The notes beneath the pieces are model-generated. The model did not search any database, was not told the origin of the DNA, and worked only from the letters and a program-made list of their open reading frames with translations. From Limnoglobus roseus (GTDB lineage Bacteria > Planctomycetota > Planctomycetia > Gemmatales > Gemmataceae): 64,000 nt of DNA. A program made the position numbers and the translations under genes. Every line of letters begins with the position of its first letter. Within the stretch, counting starts at the first letter, position 1. The DNA is taken from assembly GCF_008254045.1 (NCBI RefSeq), contig NZ_CP042425.1, forward strand, positions 7,950,163 through 8,014,162. The letters are read 5' to 3'. Of this stretch, positions 24,509 to 31,851 are shown one piece after another.

Positions 24509-24879
24509 CCACGGCGGGCGGCTTGGTACGCCCCCACCCACGGTGACGCCAGACCAACACCGAACGCCACGCCGACGGCCCCGACCCCGACCATCAGCGC
24601 CATCACCTCCGGCCGCCCCTCCGCGGCCGGAGAGGCGATCCCGAGGGCGACCGCGAACACGGCGGCGACCAAGGACAGCACGGCCACCAGCCATCGCGCC
24701 CACGCGGCCCCGTCCCACACCCGCCAGAGCAGCCAGCCGGTCAGCAAGACTCGGCCGATCTGACTGCCCTTGAATCGGCCGGTCTGTACGCTGAGGCCGA
24801 CCAGAGCCAACTCGGATAGCGCGGAGACAACGATGATGGCGAGCAGAACCCACTGACCCAGTCGAGCTTTGCCGTCCAT
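24472..24879 (-). CDS. Membrane protein truncated at its 3' end by the IS remnant
   Basis: 135 residues with four hydrophobic segments (WVLLAIIVVSALSELALVGL, RVLLTGWLLWRVW, WLVAVLSLVAAVFAVALG, VMALMVGVGAVGVAFGVGL). Native sequence ends about AYQAARRGRP; the last ten residues (DSVFSSGDS) come from the IS110 remnant. The product is thus a shortened hypothetical membrane protein. Confidence 0.6.
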   Translation of the reverse strand: MDGKARLGQWVLLAIIVVSALSELALVGLSVQTGRFKGSQIGRVLLTGWLLWRVWDGAAWARWLVAVLSLVAAVFAVALGIASPAAEGRPEVMALMVGVGAVGVAFGVGLASPWVGAYQAARRGRPDSVFSSGDS

Positions 24880-25232
24880 GCACCCTCCGCCACTGAACCA
24901 GAGATTATCTGTACCGCTGAAGACTCATACGGGCGGGGAATCGGACAGCACTGGCGGACGCAGTTCAGCCTCGCTGCCTTCCTTCCGCTCCCACCGCCGA
25001 GCCTACTCTCCGGCTCCGCCCTCGTCAATCACCAACTCGGGTTCCCCGCCTACTCCTCGCTGGTGCCCATGGGGACAGGTTCCCGTCCCCACTCCCCTCC
25101 GACTCTGACGCCGTCTCAGTCACCCCCGCCACGTCTGTGGGAGGACCGCCGCACGGACCGCGGCCCCGACGCAGACCGGGGGTGGGTTCCCCGCCGCCGC
25201 CCTCATCGCTTCAGACCCAGATGGAGGCGAAG
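24880..25232. other. Intergenic stretch before the IS3 element
   Basis: No gene supported. Pro/Ser-coding frames on both strands are low-complexity shadows. Contains the promoter region of the gene starting at 24879. Confidence 0.4.
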
Positions 25233-26485
25233 TGATCTTCCCCACGAACAATGGACACGAAGTTAACGGTGGGTCTGGTGGTACGCCCGCTCGAACTCGG
25301 CCGGGGAGACGAACCCCAGCGACGAGTGCCGCCGGACGCGGTTGCAGAACACTTCGAGGGACTCGAAGATGGCGGCCCTCGCCTGGTCCTTGGCCTCAAA
25401 CACCTCGCCGGCGATCTCGCGCTTCATCCGGCCGAAGAAGCTCTCGACCGGGGCGTTGTCCCCGCACGGGCCGGCCTCACTCGTGCTGCCCGCGATCCCC
25501 TCCGCGGCGAGGGCCCGCTGGTCGTGTTCGCGGGCGTACGGGCGGCCGCGGCCCGAGTGGGCCAACAGCCCGGCGGCCGGGCGGCGGGGGGTTAACCCCA
25601 TGGCCCGCGCGTCCACGACCCGGCGGCTCGCCATCGTCGCGGCCATCGACCCGCCGACGACCATCCGGCTGAACAGGTCCTCGACGACGGCCAGGGACCG
25701 CCACCCCTCGCGGGGCGGGACGTACGTGATGCCCATCGCCCACTCCTCGTTCGGCCGGACCGCCGTGACGTCGCGGCCGAGGACGTTGCCCGCGACGGGC
25801 CGGCCGTGGTTCGAGCCCGTCGTCCGCACGAACCGCCGCGGGGCTTTCGCCCGGGGTCCGTGGGCCTTCATGAGCTCGGCGGCCGTGCCCCTCGAGCGCG
25901 GATGCCCCCTCGCGTTCAACTCCGCGTGCATCCGCGGGCGGCCGTACCGCGGCTTCACCTCGGCGTGAACGGCCTCGATCACACCGACCAACTCGTCCCG
26001 CCAGCGTCGGGTCGGGCTGCCCGCCCGCGCGGCCCAGGCGTAAGACCCGGACGCCGACACGTCCCGGGCGTCGCACACCCACCGGACGGGCGGCTCGCCG
26101 GCGTGGTCGGCGATGAACGGGTACGTCCGCTCGGCGGGCTGGCGAAGTAAGCGGCGGCTTTTTTTAGCAGGTCGCGCTCGGCCCGGGGGCGGGTGACCTC
26201 GGCCCGGAGGCGGCGAAGCTCCTCCTCGGCCGGGGCCGGGTTGCCGTGCCCGGGAAGGCGTCGGCCCCGCGGGCGAGGAACGCCTTCCGCCACTCGCGGA
26301 GCAGGTCCTCGCCCACGTCGAGGCGGCGGGCGGCCTCGGCGACGGCCCGCTTCTGCTCGGTCATCACCTTCACGGCGGCGAGCTTGAACTCGGCCGCGGA
26401 CGTCGATCGGGGGCGAGGCATCGGTGAACTCCTCCCTCGGGGTCTACACCGTTAACTCGGTGCCCACGAAACGTGGGGAACCTCA
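25233..26485 (-). mobile_element. IS3-family element, degenerate
   Basis: 1,253 bp with imperfect inverted ends: TGATCTTCCCCACG at the left and TGAGGTTCCCCACG reading in from the right, each followed within 35 bp by a GAGTTAACGGTG or AAGTTAACGGTG block. Contains orfA and orfB of an IS3 transposase on the minus strand, both damaged. It abuts a truncated second IS3 at 26486, in the opposite orientation. Confidence 0.8.
25263..26421 (-). pseudogene. IS3 transposase OrfA/OrfB, frameshifted and catalytically damaged
   Basis: OrfA (from 26421) has the HTH FKLAAVKVMTEQKRAVAEAA, then loses frame at about 26245 (PGTATRP versus GHGNPAPAEEELRRLRAEVT in the next frame). OrfB (from 26078) has the IS3 DDE domain, but the first Asp is Gly (EWAMGITYVPPREGW, normally ADITYIP) and the second Asp is Gly (LLAHSGRGRPYA, normally HSDRGSQY). 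The Glu remains (NAPVESFFGRMKRE). Inactive. Confidence 0.82.
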
Positions 26486-27129
26486 GTGATGAGGGTGGCC
26501 GGCATCCGCGCGCGATCGACGCGGCGGTTCGTTCGCACGACCGACTCCCGGCATCGGCTGCCGGTGTCGGCCAACGTCCTCGCCCGCGACGTCACGGCGG
26601 CCAAGCCGAACCAGAGGTGGGTCATGGATTTGACGTACATCCCGACCCGCGAGGGGTGGCGGTTTCTGGCCCTCGTGGTAGACCTGTCCTCACGGCGGAT
26701 CGTCGGGTGGGCGATGGCCGGCACAATGACCAGCCGACGGGTGGTGGACGCGCTGGCGATGGCCGTGAGCCGCCGCGGGCCGGTGGCCGGGGTGACCGCC
26801 CACCCGGATCGGGGCCGCCGGTATGCGAGCGATCACTTCCCGTCGGGGTTGGGTCGGCACCAGATGGTGGGGAGTAGGAGCGGGGTGGGCCCGTGCGGGG
26901 ACAACGCCGTGATCGAGAGCACCTTCGGTCGGATGAAGGTGGAGATGATTCACGGCGAGCAGTACACGACTCGGGCGAGGCGAAGGCATCGATCTTCGAG
27001 TACATCGGAGTGTTCTATAACCGCGTCCGCCGCCACTCGGCCCTGGAGTACCGCACTCCGGACGAGTTCGAGCGGACGCACGACCCGAACATCCGCGAAC
27101 TCACTCTCCACTTTCCGTTGGGAAGATCA
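26486..27129 (+). pseudogene. Second IS3 OrfB, 5' truncated and frameshifted
   Basis: Lacks its N-terminal part at the junction with the other IS3. Retains both Asp residues (WVMDLTYIPTREGW; TAHPDRGRRYAS) and Glu (DNAVIESTFGRMKVEM). It shifts frame near 26970, after EQYTTR; the next frame reads SIFEYIGVFYNRVRRHSALE. The element ends at 27129 in GGAAGATCA, the complement of the TGATCTTCC end. Confidence 0.8.
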
Positions 27130-27779
27130 TGCCCTTGGGGTCGCGGGCGTTGCTCCCGAGCCGGAGCGGGTCGCCGGTCGCCCAGGTGAACGGGTCGGGC
27201 TGGGCCAACCGGGTCCACCAGCACTCGCCCCGGAACCCGACCCCCCAATCGGGGTTCCGACCGGCCTCCGCGATCACCCGGCCCGCGCCTTTTTTTCTTC
27301 GCGTACTCCGGGTCCGGGCTGGTGATCCAGTGCTCGGCCCGCTTCCGCCCGATGCCCGGCCGGGCAAGGACGCCCCGCACCCCCTCGGCCGTCGGCCGGC
27401 GGGTCGTCCGCCCCTTCGCGTGGCACACGCCGGCCGCCAAGGCGAGCGTCCACAGGCTCGTGGGCCGGCCGAACTCCCTCGGCCGGCGGTGGACCAGATC
27501 CTTCAGGCCGTCGTCGTACTTCCGGTCCCAGATGAGGGCCGGGGCCCTGGCGACCGGCGGCTGGCGGCCCAAGCACGCGAGCCCGTCGGCGTGGGACGCC
27601 CGGATGGCGTTGCGGACCGCCTGGGCGGACAGGCCGATGGCCGCCGGACCCGACCCGCCGGCGCTGGCGAGCAGCACTTGGCAACGACGGGCGGTGAACC
27701 CGTCGGCCGATTTCAGCCCCCGCCGCAGGGCGACTCGCTCGCCGGCCGTCGGGTCGCGGATCAGCAGGGTCGGTGTCAC
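27130..27779 (-). pseudogene. IS630-type transposase, truncated and frameshifted
   Basis: From GTG 27779: HTH region (ARRCQVLLASAGGSGPAAIG), then RRPREFGRPTSLWTLALAAG and RAEHWITSPDPEYAKKK, typical IS630. The frame shifts at a run of seven A (minus strand, about 27290), and the next frame reads NPDWGVGFRGECWWTRLAQP, the region of the first catalytic acids. The rest is cut off by the IS3 remnant at 27129. The A-run could be a programmed slip, but the truncation makes it dead. Confidence 0.8.
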
Positions 27780-27836
27780 CCGGTCAACTTAGGCCGACCG
27801 GCGGCATGGCAAAGGGGCGACCTGATCTTGCACTAG

Positions 27837-28580
27837 AACCGCATCGCTCACCTGCAGCCCGGCCAAGCCGGCGGGCACGGCGGCACTGGGAACGACACTC
27901 GGCTGTTCGTCAACGCCATCGTGTACCTGGCCAAGACGGGCATCGCGTGGGCCGACCTGCCCGTCTGCTACGGGAAGCCGAACAGCCTGTGGCAACGGTA
28001 CAACCGGTGGCGCGAGCGTGGCGTGTGGGCGAAGGTGGTCGCCGAGCTCCGCGACGACGACACCGAGTGGCTGAGCGTGGACAGCACGTGCGTCCGCGCG
28101 AACGTGGCGGCCGCCGGGGCGAAAAAAAGGCACGGTTCCGGCGGTCAAGCGGCCGAGGCGTTGGGCCGCAGCCGCGGCGGGTTCGGCACCAAGGTGCATG
28201 CCGCAGTGGCCCCGCTCGGCCACCCGGTGGCCCTCAAGTTGACCGGCGGCGAGGCGGCCGACAGCCCGCGGCTGCCGGGCCTGATCGCCGGCGTGACGAC
28301 CGCCGCGGTGCTGGCCGACAAGGGTCCGACTCGGACGCCAACCGGGCGGCCGTCCGCCGCCGCGGGGCCACGCCGTGCATCCCGCGCCGCGGAAGAACCG
28401 CAAGGAGGCGATCGCGTACGACCGCCACCTGTACCGGGAGCGGAACGTCATCGAGCGGTACTTCGGGCGGCTCGAGCAACACCGTCGGGTGGCAACCCGG
28501 TTCGACAAGAAGGCGGCCAACGTCCTCGGCTTCGTCTGGATCGTATCGATCGGCATGATGCTCGCCCGAACCGCCAGCGT
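27837..28580 (+). pseudogene. IS5-family transposase, frameshifted
   Basis: Reads VNAIVYLAKTGIAWADLPVC, SLWQRYNRWRERGVWAKVV, DSTCVRANVAAAG, ALGRSRGGFGTKVH, all IS5 (IS427-like). Near 28325 the GYDSDAN box (normally ADKGYDSD) is broken by a 2-bp loss (DKGPTRT); the other frame continues NRKEAIAYDRHLYRERNVIE and RYFGRLEQHRRVATRFDKKA. Inactive. Confidence 0.82.
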
Positions 28581-28954
28581 GACCCACCTTCAATCAGTAC
28601 GGCCTCGACCACGACGAGGGACGCTTCGCACACTTCCGGCGACACCACGCGGTCGAGTTCCCCGCGTTTACCTCACCCACTTCGCCCGCCAACCTGTAGG
28701 CCGTGGAGAAGCCGTTCCACCCCCAACTGGCCAACCGCAACGACTGGTCGCGAGGCCGACGGCGGAAGAGAAGTTTCAGATGCCCGACTTCGGTTCGCCC
28801 TGGCATTCGCCCTTCCGACCGCTGCCGACTGTACGGGCAGAATGGACGTGTTCGTGTCCTTCCTCGGCATTCGCCCCCGAGGGCCGCCCGTTTCCCTGAA
28901 TTGACCCATCGGGCGACAGCAGGGGCGGGGCAACCGAGCCGCCCTTGCCATAAA
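28581..28954. other. Gap between IS5 remnant and TetR gene
   Basis: A short plus-strand frame (28586-28697, QYGLDHDEGRFAHFRRHHAV...) has coding-like composition but no start; it may be a gene scrap. No other gene, repeat or RNA seen. Confidence 0.35.
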
Positions 28955-28970
28955 ATTACGATCGTAATAT
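28955..28970. promoter_or_regulatory. Operator palindrome and -10 box of the TetR operon
   Basis: ATTACGATCGTAAT is a perfect 14-bp palindrome at 28955-28968, overlapping TAATAT (28965-28970), a good -10 box; TTGCCA at 28945 may be part of a -35. It lies 12 bp before the TetR ATG, the usual place for an autoregulatory TetR site. Confidence 0.7.
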
Positions 28971-28981
28971 AAAGGATTAGC

Positions 28982-29587
28982 ATGAGATTCCCCAAGGACC
29001 AGAAGGCTCAAACCCGCGAGCGGATCCTCGACGCCGCGGCCACCGTGTTCCGCCGCGACGGGTTCGCCGGCGGCGGAGTGGACGCCGTCATGCGGGAGGC
29101 CGGGCTGACGGCCGGCGGGTTCTACGCCCACTTCCCGTCGAAGGACGCCCTCTTCGCCGAGGCTGTCGTCCACGCCCTGCGGAAGTCCACCCTCTACACC
29201 GGCCCGCACCTCGACGGCCTGGCCGGGGCCGCGTGGGTGGCGGCGGCCGTTGCCCGGTACCTCAGCCCGCAGCACCGCGAGCGGATGGCGACCGGGTGCC
29301 CGCTCCCGGCGCTGCTGTCCGAAGTGGCCCGCGGGCCGGCCGCCGCGAAAGCCGGCTTCGAGGGCGAGTTGAAGCAGGCGGCGGCTTTGATCGGCGGCCA
29401 CCTGCCCGAGGCGGGCGATACCGCCTTCGCGGTCCTGGCCCTCATGGTCGGGGGGATGGTTCTCGCCCGCGGCGTGGCAGACGAGGGGTTGAGCGACCGC
29501 ATTCTGAGTGCTTGTCGGGATGCGGGTGTCAAAGTGTCGAAGGGGAAACGGGCGGCCAAGAAGGTCAAAAATAAGGAGTCGAAATGA
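28982..29587 (+). CDS. TetR-family transcriptional repressor
   Basis: 201 residues; ATG preceded by AAAGGA. HTH: TRERILDAAATVFRRDGFAG, then VMREAGLTAGGFYAHFPSKD, the strongest TetR signature. The ligand domain has AVARYLSPQHRERMATGCPL and PALLSEVARGPAAAKAGFEG. Basic C-terminal tail. Stop overlaps the cupin start by 4 nt, and a MATE exporter follows, so it likely represses drug or toxin efflux. Confidence 0.93.
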   Translation: MRFPKDQKAQTRERILDAAATVFRRDGFAGGGVDAVMREAGLTAGGFYAHFPSKDALFAEAVVHALRKSTLYTGPHLDGLAGAAWVAAAVARYLSPQHRERMATGCPLPALLSEVARGPAAAKAGFEGELKQAAALIGGHLPEAGDTAFAVLALMVGGMVLARGVADEGLSDRILSACRDAGVKVSKGKRAAKKVKNKESK

Positions 29588-30078
29588 GCGCGACGAAATC
29601 AGCGGCCATGCCCCGGATCGGGGAACCGGACGAGGTCCGGCACGGCGAGAACTACTCGGCCGTGCGGCTCGGCGCCGCGGACGGCTGGATGCGGTACGGC
29701 GTCCGCCACCCCGGCGTGGGCGTGACGCTCCACGGCAAGGTGTTCCTGAAGGACCTTCTGGGGCTGACCGGCATGGAGATGTCGTGCGGCGTCATCCCAG
29801 GTCGCGGCGGGCCGCCGTTCCTGCACAAGCACCGGGAGAACGAGGAGGTCTACGTGTTCGTCTCCGGGCGTGGGCAGATGCTCGTGGACGGGGCGGTGAT
29901 CGACGTGGCCGAGGGCTGCGTGGTGCGGGTCGCCCCGGCCGGCGTGCGGTCGTGGCGGAACACGGCCGACGAGCCGCTCGTATACCTGGTGATCCAGGCG
30001 AAGGAAGGGTCCCTCACCCAGTGGACCGCGACCGACGGCGTCGGGGTCGAGGGCGCTCCGGCGTGGCCGGAGGGTTGA
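29584..30078 (+). CDS. Cupin-domain protein
   Basis: 164 residues. The cupin barrel has GGPPFLHKHRENEEVYVFVS (metal-binding H-x-H...E) and GRGQMLVDGAVIDVAEG; the second motif is PAGVRSWRN with His replaced by Arg. Translationally coupled to the TetR gene. Function unknown; cupins near TetR genes often bind small molecules. Confidence 0.88.
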   Translation: MSATKSAAMPRIGEPDEVRHGENYSAVRLGAADGWMRYGVRHPGVGVTLHGKVFLKDLLGLTGMEMSCGVIPGRGGPPFLHKHRENEEVYVFVSGRGQMLVDGAVIDVAEGCVVRVAPAGVRSWRNTADEPLVYLVIQAKEGSLTQWTATDGVGVEGAPAWPEG

Positions 30079-30116
30079 AGTCGAGTGTGCGGAAGGAATC
30101 TTGACCGGGAGGCACG

Positions 30117-31499
30117 ATGAGCGTTGCAACGGTGGAGAGCGTCACGGAGAAGGTGCGCCAGGCGGCCCCGCCGGGCCGGCGGTTGTTGGATGGGCCGGTC
30201 CTGCCAACACTTCTGCGGCTGGCGGCCCCGACGGTGGCCCTCATGCTGCTGCAAGGGGCGATCGCGGCCGGCGAGGCGGCGTTCGTCGGGCGGCTCGGGT
30301 CCGACGCGCTGGCGGGCGTGTCGCTGAGCTTCCCGCTGGTCATGCTCATGACCACCCTCTCGGCCGGGGCCTACGGCGGCGGGGTCGCGTCCGGCGTGGC
30401 GCGGGCGCTGGGGGCCGGCCGGGCGGCCGACGCAGCGCGGCTGGGCGGGACCGGGATCGGCATGGCCGTCCTGCTCGGGCTGGCGACGACAACGGTCATG
30501 CTCGCGTTCGGCCGAACCATCTACGCCGCGATGGGCGCGACCGGGGCGGCCCTCGACGCGGCCGTGCTGTACTCGAACGTGCTGTTCCTCGGGGCCGTGC
30601 CGTTCTGGGCGTTCAACGCCGCCGCCAGCGTCCTCCGCGGCGGCGGGAACGCGGCCTACCCCGCGGCCGCCGGCGCAGTAGCGGGGCTCGTCACACTGGC
30701 CGTGTCACCGCTCGTCATCTTCACCTTGGGGTTCGGCGTCGCCGGGGCGGCGTGGGCTGTGGTCGGTAACAACGTCGTCATGGCCGCCGTCTTGCTGCGG
30801 GCGGTGTGGCGGTCGCCGACACGGCCGGGCTTCGTCTCGCTCCTTCCCCGCCACGGGGAGGCCGTGCGAATCCTACGGGTGTCGGTCCCGAGCGCGGCCA
30901 GCACGATCTTGACCAACCTGACGTTCGTCGCCCTCACGACGCTCGTGGCCCCGGCCGGGACCGCGGCCATCGCCGGGTACGGCGCGGGCGGGCGGCTCGA
31001 ATACCTGCTCATCCCGGTCGTGTTCGGAATCGGGTCGGCACTCGTCCCGCTGGTCGCGGCGGCGGACGGCGCGGGGGACGTGGCACGGGTCCGGCGGCTG
31101 ACGCGAACCGGGGCGGCCCTGGCCACCGCCGCGTGCGGTGCCATCGGGGCCACGGCGGCGATGTTCCCCACCGCCTGGATGGGCTTGTTCACGACCGACG
31201 AGGAAGTGCTGAACGTCGGGGCCGCGTACCTCACCCGCGTCGGCCCCGCCTATGCGTTCCTCGGCCTGGGGCTGTCGCTGTACTTCGTCGCTCAGGGCCG
31301 CGGGCGGGTAGTGAAGCCGCTGTTCGCCACGCTCACCCGGCTAGCGGTGGCCGGCGGCCTCGGGGCGATCGCGATGCTCGAATACCACTCGGGGCTGGAG
31401 ACGCTGTTCCTGCTCATGGCCGGCGGCCTGGCGGCCTACGGCCTCGTGATGGTGGCGGTCATGCGGCGGGAATTGGGGCTGGCCGGCCGCGGAACGTAA
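30117..31499 (+). CDS. MATE-family multidrug exporter
   Basis: 460 residues, about twelve membrane helices in two halves. Begins LPTLLRLAAPTVALMLLQGA, GEAAFVGRLGSDALAGVSL, typical MATE. The second half starts about 250 (RVSVPSAASTILTNLTFVAL). Ribosome binding site GGGAGG. Third gene of the TetR-cupin-MATE operon, 38 bp after the cupin. Expected to expel cationic drugs using an ion gradient. Confidence 0.93.
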   Translation: MSVATVESVTEKVRQAAPPGRRLLDGPVLPTLLRLAAPTVALMLLQGAIAAGEAAFVGRLGSDALAGVSLSFPLVMLMTTLSAGAYGGGVASGVARALGAGRAADAARLGGTGIGMAVLLGLATTTVMLAFGRTIYAAMGATGAALDAAVLYSNVLFLGAVPFWAFNAAASVLRGGGNAAYPAAAGAVAGLVTLAVSPLVIFTLGFGVAGAAWAVVGNNVVMAAVLLRAVWRSPTRPGFVSLLPRHGEAVRILRVSVPSAASTILTNLTFVALTTLVAPAGTAAIAGYGAGGRLEYLLIPVVFGIGSALVPLVAAADGAGDVARVRRLTRTGAALATAACGAIGATAAMFPTAWMGLFTTDEEVLNVGAAYLTRVGPAYAFLGLGLSLYFVAQGRGRVVKPLFATLTRLAVAGGLGAIAMLEYHSGLETLFLLMAGGLAAYGLVMVAVMRRELGLAGRGT

Positions 31500-31579
31500 A
31501 GGGAATGTCCGGCGTGACACACAGCAGAGGCTCGCAGAGTGCCACGCCTTGGGCCTGGAGGTGACCAAGCGGCTGCGGG

Positions 31580-31714
31580 GTGCCTGCGGAAAACGTCCAG
31601 GCGCTGGCCCGGTCCGGCGAGTTGAAGTCGTTCAAGGTCCGCGGCCAGTATCGCATCCGGTCGGCCGACCTGGAAGCGTACACGGGTGGCGACGGCACAA
31701 CCATCGATTCGTGA
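31580..31714 (+). pseudogene. Excisionase-like HTH remnant
   Basis: 44 codons from a GTG: VPAENVQALARSGELKSFKV then RGQYRIRSADLEAYTGG, the second half of an excisionase-like HTH similar to 16148-16372. Upstream, EVTKRLR in a frame one base off supplies the start of the fold, so a single-base shift has broken the gene. Confidence 0.65.
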
Positions 31715-31793
31715 ACAACGCCCGACGTCGATGCCAAAGTCAATGATCTGTTCCTGTTGCTCCCCCCCGGCGGGGAGGTTCGATCCCGTACAG

Positions 31794-31827
31794 AAAACCG
31801 CCCACGGCGATCGCCGCGGGCGGTTCC
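31794..31827 (-). terminator. Terminator of the surface-protein gene
   Basis: On the minus strand AACCGCCCGCGGCGATCGCC then GTGGGCGGTT forms a stem ending in TTTTC, 26 bp after the stop of the 31852 gene. Rho-independent form. Confidence 0.75.
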
Positions 31828-31851
31828 GTTTGACGGCATGATTCCGTCGGG

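Noticed and set aside
28594..28995. 133-codon minus-strand frame upstream of TetR
   Set aside because: It runs through the TetR promoter and operator and has no motif; likely a chance frame.
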